This document shows positions 13,475 to 20,054 of a DNA stretch of 21,649 bases, in pieces. The stretch is taken from assembly GCA_018399935.1 (NCBI GenBank), contig JAGYNP010000024.1, positions 1-21,649 of the forward strand, written 5' to 3'. A program made the translations under genes and the position numbers. This DNA comes from Candidatus Moraniibacteriota bacterium. Its GTDB lineage: Bacteria; Patescibacteriota; Minisyncoccia; Moranbacterales; DUUL01. The notes below the pieces were generated by a model, which did not search any database, was not told the DNA's origin, and saw only the letters and a program-made list of their open reading frames with translations. Numbering within the stretch: the stretch's first letter is position 1; every line of letters begins with the position of its first letter.

Positions 13475-14422
13475 TTAGTAAACCCTAACAAAATGAGAAA
13501 TCTCACCATCATCATTATCCCAAAAAGTCACTCCGTCTTCAATTACAAAACTTTGATTCCATTGGTCAAAAGAAAAAGAAGATCTTTCTACTCTAATAAT
13601 TCCATAATTTCCATTTTTATAAAATTTATTTTTTCTGTCTAAAACAATTTTTCCCAATTGACCTTCAGTTCCTACTTCTATTCCACTTTTATTATTATCT
13701 CGAAAGGTATTGTCTTTAATGTATAACTCGCTTTTGTCAATAAAAATTCTAAGTCCCACTCCATCATTTTTTTTAACTAAATTATCTTTGAAAACTCCCT
13801 CTGAATTATCAGCAAATTCTACCCCATCACCATCATTATTGTAAACTTCATTTCTTTTTATTGAAAACTTTCTTTCTTCAGAATAAATTCCATTCCAACC
13901 ATTGTGAGCAATAAAGCTGTCATAAATTTCAACTATTTCATCGTTGTCAGTCTCAGCCTCTTGAATAAAAATCCCATCATCCTCATTGTCTATAATAATA
14001 CAGTCTTGGATAAAAGCTTTACTTCCATCATTAACTAAAATTCCATATTGCCCTTCTTTGAGAGTGACATCGAAAATTTCAGAATCATCATACATTTTGA
14101 CTACTGGTTCGTCATCATCCTCTGCCTCAATCATAACCTCGTCTTTATCACTTCCGTAAAGTTTAACATCTTCTAAGAGTTTTATGTTTTCTTCATATTC
14201 CCCTTCTCTAATATAAACATCTCGATCTTTATCAGCCGCTTTATCTATGGCATCTTGAATTTTAGTGAAAGGCTTTGAAGAAGATCCTTCTTCTTCTCCA
14301 GAATAATCAGCATCAACATAGACTAAAGTTGACCCAGCTCCAACTCTGATTGTGGCAAAAACCACCAAGGCCACTAACACAATTCCGAAACCTATAAAAT
14401 ATTTTGATTTGAAATCCTTCAT
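13475..14422 (-). CDS. secreted right-handed beta-helix protein (DUF1565-like)
   Basis: 315 residues. A hydrophobic signal or anchor at about 9-30 is followed by LVYVDADYSGEEEGSSSKPF (33-52) and DVYIREGEYEENIKL, the DUF1565-type start of a parallel beta-helix. Asn/Asp-Gly-rich coils follow (IIIDNEDDGIFI, FIAHNGWNGIYSEE, VYNNDGDGVEF, VKKNDGVGLRI, FRDNNKSGIEV), as in pectate-lyase-like repeats. It is very acidic, suggesting calcium binding or an exposed surface location (inference). It is a paralogue of residues 1-312 of the protein at 5018-6457 but lacks the C-terminal coiled-coil module. The ATG at 14422 has no Shine-Dalgarno; the promoter position suggests a very short or absent leader. The methylase gene follows 17 bp downstream. 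Confidence 0.88.
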   Translation of the reverse strand: MKDFKSKYFIGFGIVLVALVVFATIRVGAGSTLVYVDADYSGEEEGSSSKPFTKIQDAIDKAADKDRDVYIREGEYEENIKLLEDVKLYGSDKDEVMIEAEDDDEPVVKMYDDSEIFDVTLKEGQYGILVNDGSKAFIQDCIIIDNEDDGIFIQEAETDNDEIVEIYDSFIAHNGWNGIYSEERKFSIKRNEVYNNDGDGVEFADNSEGVFKDNLVKKNDGVGLRIFIDKSELYIKDNTFRDNNKSGIEVGTEGQLGKIVLDRKNKFYKNGNYGIIRVERSSFSFDQWNQSFVIEDGVTFWDNDDGEISHFVRVY

Positions 14423-14433
14423 AACTAAAAATT

Positions 14434-14463
14434 ATATTATTAACTAAGTTTTTCTTTAGTCAA
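14434..14463 (-). promoter_or_regulatory. possible promoter for the beta-helix/methylase pair
   Basis: In minus sense TTGACT (14463-14458), an 18-nt spacer, then TAATAT (14439-14434). The predicted start is only about 6 nt before the ATG at 14422, so the transcript would be nearly leaderless. This fits the lack of a Shine-Dalgarno. Confidence 0.4.
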
Positions 14464-14561
14464 ATATTCTACCAATTTCAGCTTAAAATGTCAAATCACA
14501 GTACCAAATTCTAATTTTTAAAATTCAAAACATCCGCTTTAATTTTCAATTCACAACCTTG

Positions 14562-14577
14562 CCTACCGGCAGGTAGG
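14562..14577. repeat. GC-rich palindrome CCTACC-GGCA-GGTAGG
   Basis: Six-bp inverted repeat with a 4-nt loop in AT-rich intergenic DNA, extended by partial symmetry on both sides. I regard it as one of the dispersed GC-rich palindromes seen in many CPR genomes. Confidence 0.6.
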
Positions 14578-14671
14578 TAAATTTTCAATTATTTAATTTC
14601 TAATTTCTAAACTTTATTTCAATTTTGAATTTTTTAATTAAAATTTTAAGGACACCCGACTACACTTCATT

Positions 14672-14921
14672 TCGGCGAGGCAAGCAAGATACAAGGACGC
14701 AAACAAATTAAAAACAAGAAAAAATCCAAAGGCTTTTAGTTTCAGATTTTTTTCGCCTTTCCGCCTCCGCCAGCTGGCGGAGGTGAATTGAATATTGAGA
14801 TATTGATTGTTGAATGGATGTTGAATATTGAATGTTGAGTGTTAATTTTAATCATTTGAGATTTGAGATTTGAAATTTGAGATTTTTTTCTTGTATCTTG
14901 TTCATTTCACTTCTTCGCCGA
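14672..14921. repeat. ~250-bp repeat-rich intergenic block with imperfect terminal inverted repeats
   Basis: TCGGCGA (14672-14678) and CAAGATACAAG (14685-14695) recur in inverted order as CTTGTATCTTG (14890-14900) and TCGCCGA (14915-14921). Inside lie a perfect 20-bp palindrome, CCTCCGCCAGCTGGCGGAGG at 14764-14783, and TTGAATATTGA- and TTTGAGA-type short tandem repeats (about 14785-14885). No gene is visible in the 14464-14947 gap. Confidence 0.6.
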
Positions 14922-14947
14922 GGCGGATGGATTGAGGTGGTTTTTAT

Positions 14948-15514
14948 TTAAAAATTCAAGAACCTGATCCCTTCCGGCACTTGAAAAACATCCTCTGAGC
15001 CAGAAAATTTCTGGCAATTCCAATCATAGACCTTGTTGATTTTCAAAAATTCAGAATCTTTAGCTCTCGCAAAAAGCATTTTCACTCCCTGATCAGCCAC
15101 CAAAGAATTCCACTGATAAAACCAGTCTCCATTTTTCAAAGTTTTAATAACAGTTTTTCTAGAATTTTCAGTTATTTGAATTTCTTGAAAAAAATCTCCT
15201 TCCTTGAGAAAAATCCGGCCCTCCTCAATCCCGCCTGAAGCATCTTCATTAACATTTTCCTCATCAGCATCAGCTAAAACTTCTGCTTTTTCTATTCTCC
15301 AATAACATTCCAAATCTTTCTCCTGATCCAACAAATCCTGAATGGTCTGATACTTAAAAGAATTTTGAAACTCTTCCTTGGCAACAACTTGTTCTTCTTG
15401 ATTCCCGTCAACTTTTTTATTTTCGTTGTTTGTTTTCAGTTCAACTTTTTTCCCTGAACAACCTCCCAAGAATATGACCGCTATCAAGAAAAACCCAATT
15501 ATTTTAAATTTCAT
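14948..15514 (-). CDS. lipoprotein of unknown function
   Basis: 188 residues with a type II signal peptide: basic MKFK, a hydrophobic core, then the lipobox LGGC with Cys19 as the lipidated residue. The mature part begins with a charged linker (about 20-52). A compact domain follows with ECYWRIEKAEVL, GDWFYQWNS and YDWNCQKF, and its two cysteines could form a disulfide. No family recognised; the closing VPEGIRFLNF suggests a small beta domain. The start at 15514 overlaps the end of the M20 gene by 11 nt, so translation is probably coupled. A repeat-rich gap follows, so this gene likely ends the operon. Confidence 0.82.
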   Translation of the reverse strand: MKFKIIGFFLIAVIFLGGCSGKKVELKTNNENKKVDGNQEEQVVAKEEFQNSFKYQTIQDLLDQEKDLECYWRIEKAEVLADADEENVNEDASGGIEEGRIFLKEGDFFQEIQITENSRKTVIKTLKNGDWFYQWNSLVADQGVKMLFARAKDSEFLKINKVYDWNCQKFSGSEDVFQVPEGIRFLNF

Positions 15515-16580
15515 TAATAAATTTAACTAGAATATTATAAAAATTTTTAATTTCTTTTATTTCTACCCACTCACCCTCACTATGAATATTGTCACAATTT
15601 ATTTTAGTTATTATAACTGAAGTCTTCTTTTTAGAAAAATATCTAGCATCAGAAGCTCCCTCTACTTTATCAAAAAAAACTTTTTCTCCTAATTCTTTTT
15701 CAACTATATTTTTATATTTCATTAGAAAATTAGCCTCTTTTTTTTGAATAAAAGGCTTACCTTCAGCTAAAATTTCAAAGTTATTGGTTATTTTAGAAAT
15801 TTTATCAACAATTTTCTTTCTATCTCCAATTTTAGTAAATCTAAAGTCTAAAAACATTTCAGCTTCATCAGGAACTTTATTTGTAGCATTTCCTCCCAAA
15901 AATTTTCCTAAATTCATAGTATTAGTCCAAATTCTTTTGGACGGATTTGGAAATTTTTTCTTTAATTTATTATAAATATTCAATAACTTATCTATTGCAT
16001 TATCCCCCAAAAAAGGCCTAGCACCATGAGCCGAAACTCCTTTAGCCCATATTTTAATCTGTAAAATTCCTTTTTGATTTAATATAATTGTTTTTAAATT
16101 TTTCCCTCCATCTGGAACAATAACGATTTTAGGATTTATTTTCTTTAATTGATTTTCTACTAAATAACCCACACCATTTTTACCTCCCACTTCTTCATCG
16201 GTTGTTAATAATAAACCAATCGATTTTTCTTGTTGCTGTTCTGAAAAATCTTTCAAAAATTTCATCATAACCGCACAACCTGCCTTCATATCCCCTGATC
16301 CTCTACCATAAATTATACCTTTTTTTTCTCTAGGACTAAATTCTTCTTTTTTACCATCTACTACATCCAAATGACCATTTAACAATAAATCTAGTTCTTT
16401 ATTGAAATTATTATAAATAAATATAGACGGATTTTTATTGATTAAATACTTTTTAATCTTCAAATCACTTTTTTCAAAATAACTTTCCACATAATCAATA
16501 GTTTTTTTTCTCGCTTTGAAATTATCCTTAGTACTTTTTATTTTTATTAAATCTTTGGTAATTTTTATTATATTATTCAT
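15504..16580 (-). CDS. M20 family metallopeptidase/deacylase (DapE/ArgE-like)
   Basis: 358 residues, no signal peptide. The di-zinc site of M20 enzymes is intact: GHLDVVD (His70, Asp72), the bridging GRGSGDMKAG (Asp97), the catalytic pair TDEEVGG (Glu129, Glu130), IVPDGG (Asp157) and CDNIHSEGEW (His333). The lid domain has GVSAHGARPF with His185, and EGASDARYFSKK (308-319) matches the DapE-like substrate region. Family members hydrolyse N-acyl amino acids or dipeptides. The exact substrate cannot be told, and with no lysine or arginine pathway genes here a scavenging peptidase is as likely as DapE. The lipoprotein gene overlaps its 3' end by 11 nt. It starts 86 bp after the ATP-grasp-like gene, with a hairpin between them. 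Confidence 0.92.
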   Translation of the reverse strand: MNNIIKITKDLIKIKSTKDNFKARKKTIDYVESYFEKSDLKIKKYLINKNPSIFIYNNFNKELDLLLNGHLDVVDGKKEEFSPREKKGIIYGRGSGDMKAGCAVMMKFLKDFSEQQQEKSIGLLLTTDEEVGGKNGVGYLVENQLKKINPKIVIVPDGGKNLKTIILNQKGILQIKIWAKGVSAHGARPFLGDNAIDKLLNIYNKLKKKFPNPSKRIWTNTMNLGKFLGGNATNKVPDEAEMFLDFRFTKIGDRKKIVDKISKITNNFEILAEGKPFIQKKEANFLMKYKNIVEKELGEKVFFDKVEGASDARYFSKKKTSVIITKINCDNIHSEGEWVEIKEIKNFYNILVKFINEI

Positions 16581-16607
16581 TTTTAAAATATTAAAATTAA
16601 ATTAGAT

Positions 16608-16640
16608 AGGAGGTCGAAAATAGTTTATTTTCAACCTCCT
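16608..16640 (-). terminator. strong hairpin between the ATP-grasp-like and M20 genes
   Basis: AGGAGGT (16608-16614) pairs with ACCTCCT (16634-16640) and, after one mismatch, GAAAATA with TATTTTC around GTT. There is no real U-tract in minus sense, so partial termination or mRNA processing is as likely as full termination. Confidence 0.5.
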
Positions 16641-16665
16641 TAATTAAGTTTTTAAAATAAATTAA

Positions 16666-17571
16666 TTATTCAATTATTCCCATAACAGTATCAGAAGCAC
16701 CATGAATTTTTAGATTAGGTCTAGAATTCCAGACACCCCCTAAAAACTGATACTCTTTTTCTTTAACATTGTACCCAAAAAAAATTCTTAATGCCATTTT
16801 ATTCCCCGAAAAAAATGGACAGTCTTCAGGTTCAATTAATGATTGCAAATACATTTCCTCATATTTGACCAAAGTTTTTCTGATTCTGGTTTTTGTAGAA
16901 GCCCCTTTAACTCTATCTTTGCTTTTCCTTTTTCTGCTAGTTGGATGAAAAATTTCCACTCCTCGACACTTAGAACTCTGTTTAGGTTTTAAACAAAAAC
17001 CTTTTTCCCAAGGAAATTGAAAAAAATCCTCTGACTGAACTTTTTTCCATAAACCCATTTTTTCACCATAGCTTTTATCGCCTTTATTTACAAGAGTGCT
17101 AACGGAACGACTTTGGAATTTGTGATAAAGAACTTCTTCCGGCTCCGAACGAACCAAGAGAAGATCGTCTCCATCAAGTGCTTCTTCCAATGTTAATCTT
17201 TCTAACCAAAAACTATCGTCATGAGTATCTCTATTATCTGAAATCAACGACTTGAACTTAGGCCAACTTTTCTTAATCATAGTGATATTTTCAAAAAAAT
17301 TATCACTTATCTCAGAAGAAATACCGATCCCAGCTGGACGCTCTTCTACTTCATAAACTTCCAACTTTCCGTTATTAACACAGTCCAAACGAACAATTAA
17401 AGATGGAACTCCCAATTCCTTACTCACCCAAGATTCTTCTTGAGGAAAAACCTTAACCCATTTTTTTAAGAAATCAGTTGCTCTTTCCTTAAACAATTCA
17501 TCCATTTGGATTTTGTCAAAACCAAGATAAAAATTCCACCCTCCGACCTTCATTGTCTTAACTTTTTCCAT
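16666..17571 (-). CDS. probable ATP-grasp-fold protein of unknown substrate
   Basis: 301 residues, cytoplasmic by appearance. No named family recognised, but the order of blocks fits an ATP-grasp ligase such as the glutathionylspermidine-synthase type. These are SLIVRLDCVNNGKLEVYEVE (57-76), then ERPAGIGIS; LLLVRSEPEEVLYHK (137-151); GFCLKPKQSSKCRGVEIF (191-208), placed where ATP-grasp proteins have a nucleotide-binding Lys and Gly/Ser-rich loop; YLQSLIEPE (241-249); ALRIFFGYN (260-268); and GGVWNSRP (278-285). A basic insertion lies at 212-233. The ligation substrate cannot be inferred. The start at 17571 is supported by GAAGGAG 8 nt upstream. The upstream region has a leader ORF and an attenuator-like terminator, so expression may be conditional. 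Confidence 0.6.
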   Translation of the reverse strand: MEKVKTMKVGGWNFYLGFDKIQMDELFKERATDFLKKWVKVFPQEESWVSKELGVPSLIVRLDCVNNGKLEVYEVEERPAGIGISSEISDNFFENITMIKKSWPKFKSLISDNRDTHDDSFWLERLTLEEALDGDDLLLVRSEPEEVLYHKFQSRSVSTLVNKGDKSYGEKMGLWKKVQSEDFFQFPWEKGFCLKPKQSSKCRGVEIFHPTSRKRKSKDRVKGASTKTRIRKTLVKYEEMYLQSLIEPEDCPFFSGNKMALRIFFGYNVKEKEYQFLGGVWNSRPNLKIHGASDTVMGIIE

Positions 17572-17649
17572 TTTAATTCTCCTTCTTTTTTAGTTTAATT
17601 TAAATATGGAAATTAAATAAAAATAATTTATTTTAAAAGAACAAAAAAA

Positions 17650-17667
17650 CTGGCCTTTTTAGGTCAG
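17650..17667 (-). terminator. rho-independent terminator in the ATP-grasp leader
   Basis: Minus sense CTGACCT-AAAA-AGGCCAG, seven pairs with one G-U, followed directly by seven T. It lies 79 bp upstream of the ATG at 17571 and 32 bp after the stop of the small ORF. Confidence 0.75.
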
Positions 17668-17747
17668 CTTTGGATTATTGAGAATTTTTATAAAATATCT
17701 AATTAAAATTTCTCCACAAACCAAAACTGCCCTGGACAATCCAGCAG
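17650..17747 (-). promoter_or_regulatory. attenuator-like leader (competing antiterminator and terminator) before the ATP-grasp-like gene
   Basis: In minus sense four segments occur in order. Segment 1 CTGCTGGA (17747-17740) pairs with segment 2a TCCAGGGCAG (17736-17727). Segment 2b GGGCAGTTTTGG (17732-17721) can instead pair with segment 3 CCAAAGCTGACC (17673-17662) over 12 positions with one mismatch and one G-U. Segment 3' CTGACCT (17667-17661) pairs with segment 4 AGGCCAG (17656-17650), and seven T follow. Segments 2:3 and 3:4 exclude each other. A 30-codon ORF runs through segments 1 and 2. Confidence 0.55.
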
Positions 17748-17791
17748 ATAAACAACATAAACAAACAATACTGTTTGGCTATTTGGTTCAT
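17699..17791 (-). CDS. candidate 30-aa leader peptide or small membrane protein
   Basis: ATG at 17791 to TAG at 17699, 30 residues: MNQIAKQY, then a hydrophobic CLFMLFICWIV stretch, ending GLWRNFN. It has a plausible promoter (17823-17850) about 30 bp upstream and an intrinsic terminator 32 bp downstream, so it is a complete miniature transcription unit. It is rich in Phe, Trp and Cys. It could be a regulatory leader peptide for the ATP-grasp-like gene or a one-TM small protein. A non-coding structured RNA is also possible, since the region folds strongly. No clear Shine-Dalgarno. Confidence 0.4.
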   Translation of the reverse strand: MNQIAKQYCLFMLFICWIVQGSFGLWRNFN

Positions 17792-17822
17792 TGAATTAAT
17801 TAAATATAATCTCACAAAAATT

Positions 17823-17850
17823 ATCCTAACATAGAAAAAACATATGTCAA
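17823..17850 (-). promoter_or_regulatory. sigma70-type promoter of the leader ORF/ATP-grasp unit
   Basis: In minus sense a perfect TTGACA (17850-17845), a 16-nt spacer, then TAGGAT (17828-17823). Predicted start near 17816, about 25 nt before the leader ATG. The stretch 17851-18094 upstream is AT-rich with nothing recognisable. Confidence 0.6.
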
Positions 17851-18094
17851 CAATTAAATTAGTTTCAAATTTAGAAATTTTATCTTATTGAATAATATTT
17901 TAAAAACTAAATCAATGAATGATACAAATTAATCTTTATAGTTAATAAATTTACCATACAACTTATAAATAATGTAGTTATTTAAAATTTTTTCTTTTAA
18001 ATATTGCTCTAAATTCACTACAATAATTGAAAGTTATCAGTATACCAATCTATCTTTTTATTATATTTAAAGACAATTTTAAATTTTAAAAAAC

Positions 18095-18128
18095 AAAAAG
18101 GGCTAATGATTTTATCACTGCCCTTTTT
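18095..18128 (-). terminator. terminator of the 73-codon gene at 18167-18388
   Basis: AAAAAGGGC (18095-18103) pairs with GCCCTTTTT (18120-18128), and TGAT with ATCA inside. It follows the stop codon by about 40 bp and has T-runs on both strands, so it could work in either direction. Confidence 0.8.
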
Positions 18129-18166
18129 ATTAAGAATAATTTTATTCTTAACTCCAAATTTAAGAA

Positions 18167-18388
18167 TTAATTTAATTCACCAAATAAAGTTTGCTTGCCT
18201 AATTTACTAATTTCTTGAAAAAATTCAAATTCTACCGACATTCCATTTTTTTCTGAAAAATCTATTAATTTTTCAATTATAATTTTTTCAAAATTAGTTG
18301 TGTCTTGTTTTAAAAAAACATTTAAACCTAAATGAAAAAATTCTTCTTCAGTAAATTCAACTTCTTCTCCACTAATAGTGCTTTTCAT
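18167..18388 (-). CDS. small acidic protein of unknown function (73 aa)
   Basis: A soluble acidic 73-residue protein with no signal or TM segment. It begins with a short polar stretch and EEVEFTEEEFFHLGLNVF (8-25), and two amphipathic helices follow. It has an excellent Shine-Dalgarno (AAAGGAGG 5-6 nt before the ATG), unusual for this window, and its own terminator, so I think it is a real monocistronic gene. Upstream is a small Ile-rich ORF with attenuator-like hairpins (18536-18648). No family recognised. The EFTEEEFFHL motif suggests a helix-rich adaptor or regulator, but that is a guess. Confidence 0.7.
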   Translation of the reverse strand: MKSTISGEEVEFTEEEFFHLGLNVFLKQDTTNFEKIIIEKLIDFSEKNGMSVEFEFFQEISKLGKQTLFGELN

Positions 18389-18535
18389 TATCCCTCCTTT
18401 TTTTATAAAAATGGTCTTTAAATATTATTTTATTATAAAAAAATTAAAATTTTAACTATCTTGAATGAAATACACCGACCAAAAATAATTCCTTTATATT
18501 ATTTTCAAAGAACCTTTATCTAAAAATAAAAAAAA

Positions 18536-18593
18536 CGACCTTTTAGTCGAATTAATTAATGTTTCAGAAAATAATAACAAAATTAATCCGACT
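18536..18593 (-). promoter_or_regulatory. attenuator-like competing hairpins upstream of the 73-codon gene
   Basis: In minus sense AGTCGGATTAATT (18593-18581) pairs with AATTAATTCGACT (18557-18545) over 13 positions with one G-U. The end of the second arm, CGACT (18549-18545), can instead pair with GGTCG (18540-18536) around AAAA, followed by eight T, which makes a terminator. The two pairings exclude each other. The first arm overlaps the last codons of a 21-codon ORF. Confidence 0.45.
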
Positions 18594-18648
18594 TAGATCG
18601 AATAATAATTCCGTTAATAATAATTTGATTAAATTTTCTAGAACTCAT
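18583..18648 (-). CDS. candidate 21-aa Ile-rich leader peptide
   Basis: ATG at 18648 to TAA at 18583, reading MSSRKFNQIIINGIIIRSKSD. Six ATT isoleucine codons lie at positions 9-11 and 14-16. The final codons overlap the upstream arm of the antiterminator-like hairpin, the geometry expected of a translation-controlled attenuator. There is no Shine-Dalgarno and no convincing promoter, and ATT runs are common in AT-rich DNA, so this is tentative. The remaining 18389-18788 gap holds an AAAACAAAT/ATTTGTTTT hairpin (18692-18713) and otherwise nothing recognisable. Confidence 0.25.
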   Translation of the reverse strand: MSSRKFNQIIINGIIIRSKSD

Positions 18649-18745
18649 TTTTTAAATATTAAGATTAGAAATTTAAATATTTTTTCTTTAAATTTGTTTT
18701 GTTTAAAACAAATAACAAAATAACACCCCTATAATTTAGAAACAC

Positions 18746-18777
18746 AAGAGGGCTTGACTTTTTAGTCTCCCCCTCTT
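18746..18777 (-). terminator. terminator-like hairpin after the 73-codon gene at 18789
   Basis: AAGAGGG (18746-18752) pairs with CCCTCTT (18771-18777), and GACT with AGTC inside. It starts 12 bp past the stop codon of the gene at 18789-19010. The T-run is better on the plus strand than on the minus strand. Confidence 0.6.
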
Positions 18778-18788
18778 TTTAAAACTTA

Positions 18789-19010
18789 TTAAATCCAGAA
18801 CTCCCTAGATTCTTTCCGCTCTAGAGATTTCAAACTATTCTGTAAATTTGGTAGGGTTCTATTCATTAAACAACAAACCCTACACTCCACAGAATAAGAA
18901 GATGATTTTTTTTCCAATCGAGACATTAAAATATCAATCTCTTTTTGAGTATTTCTGATAGCATCTTTTAAAAAAGTTCTGGATTTTCTTTTTTTCTCTC
19001 TTCTAGCCAT
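18789..19010 (-). CDS. small basic protein with a Cys-x-x-Cys-Cys motif (73 aa)
   Basis: A soluble, very basic 73-residue protein. The N-terminus MARREKKRKSR could bind nucleic acid, and helices (FLKDAIRNTQKEIDILMSRLE) flank VECRVCCLMNR (41-51), whose CRVCC could be half of a metal site. No family recognised. The start at 19010 has GGGAGG 6 nt upstream, and a strong promoter (19059-19087) lies just ahead, so it is very likely expressed alone. It has the same length as the other 73-codon gene at 18167, but I see no clear sequence similarity between them. Confidence 0.7.
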   Translation of the reverse strand: MARREKKRKSRTFLKDAIRNTQKEIDILMSRLEKKSSSYSVECRVCCLMNRTLPNLQNSLKSLERKESREFWI

Positions 19011-19058
19011 TTACAACCTCCCAGTTTTATAATTAGATTTTTTATCAAACCGCTTTTA

Positions 19059-19087
19059 ATCGTACATCATTAATTGTTCTTTGTCAA
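19059..19087 (-). promoter_or_regulatory. sigma70-type promoter for the 73-codon gene at 18789
   Basis: In minus sense a perfect TTGACA (19087-19082), a 17-nt spacer, then TACGAT (19064-19059). Predicted start near 19052, about 40 nt before the ATG and its strong Shine-Dalgarno. Confidence 0.65.
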
Positions 19088-19126
19088 AAAATGTTACATT
19101 GCAGCATCAATTTTGCACTTCTTTTT

Positions 19127-20050
19127 TTATTTATTTTTTCTACTAAGGTTAAGCCATCCATACTTAATCCACGATTTTTTTCTGAAAATAACCGTCACAA
19201 CAACCAACCCTATAATTATCACAAGAAATATCAATATTCTATTTTTTTTCAGAGTATCAAAAAAACTTAATTTAGAAAAACAATCCTGTGGACAATTATC
19301 TCTATTTTCACCAAACTCACAAACAGAATCCCCATCACAAACAGAAGCATTTTTAATCTTAATCGGCTTATCAATAATATAAATTTCCTTTTTACCTTTT
19401 TTAGAAAAATAACCTTCTTTTTCTATTGAAAAATAAATAAAATATTCCCCAGAATCTTTAAATTTAAAATCGGCTTTATTTTGATAAAAATTAATTTCAT
19501 CTTCATAGTCTTTCTTAGTTTTACCAACTGTTGCTCTGATGTTTAAATCACTAATATCGGAATCTACCTTAAAAAATACCAACTCGTTTTTTTTGAAAAT
19601 ATTTTTATTATTACATTCATTTTCTGAACAAATTAAAAATTCCGCATCTAATTTATTTTTATTACCCCGAATTTCAAACGATTCAATTTTTTTAGAAACA
19701 ATATTACCAGAATTATCATCTTTCAAAACAAAAGAATACTTCCAATTACCATTTTTAAAATCTTCTAGAATCTTTAGAGAATAATTAAGATCAACAAAAC
19801 TTAAAGGTGGAATAACAATAATTTTATTGCCTGGCATTGGAAAATAATCAACATTATCTGGATAATGACTACTTAAAAGACTTCCTTTAAATTCTCGAGA
19901 AGTATTATTTGTTAACTTTACTTTTATTTCCAATGTATCATCCGCTTGATATATTTTTCTATCAAATTCAACATCTATTGAAAAATCATCCGCTGAAACA
20001 ATAAGAGGTATCATGAACAAAAGTATAAAAATAAATATTTTTCTAAACAT
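19127..20050 (-). CDS. signal-peptide, TM-anchored surface protein with a Cys-rich motif
   Basis: I chose the ATG at 20050 over an in-frame ATG at 20095: from 20050 the protein begins MFRKIFIFILLFMIPLIVSA, a clean signal peptide, and the gene no longer overlaps its upstream neighbour. The 307-residue product has beta-rich extracellular regions that look Ig-like (VEFDRKIYQADDTLEIKVKL). Then comes VCDGDSVCEFGENRDNCPQD (about 237-256) plus a final Cys, a Cys-rich motif of the C-GD-VCE-GE-NCP-DC type common in archaeal and CPR surface proteins. A TM helix (about 273-289) and a basic tail end it. It lies 4 bp after the C25 peptidase gene and is surely co-transcribed, so it may be the peptidase's surface partner or substrate (inference). 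Confidence 0.8.
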   Translation of the reverse strand: MFRKIFIFILLFMIPLIVSADDFSIDVEFDRKIYQADDTLEIKVKLTNNTSREFKGSLLSSHYPDNVDYFPMPGNKIIVIPPLSFVDLNYSLKILEDFKNGNWKYSFVLKDDNSGNIVSKKIESFEIRGNKNKLDAEFLICSENECNNKNIFKKNELVFFKVDSDISDLNIRATVGKTKKDYEDEINFYQNKADFKFKDSGEYFIYFSIEKEGYFSKKGKKEIYIIDKPIKIKNASVCDGDSVCEFGENRDNCPQDCFSKLSFFDTLKKNRILIFLVIIIGLVVVTVIFRKKSWIKYGWLNLSRKNK

Positions 20051-20054
20051 AATT

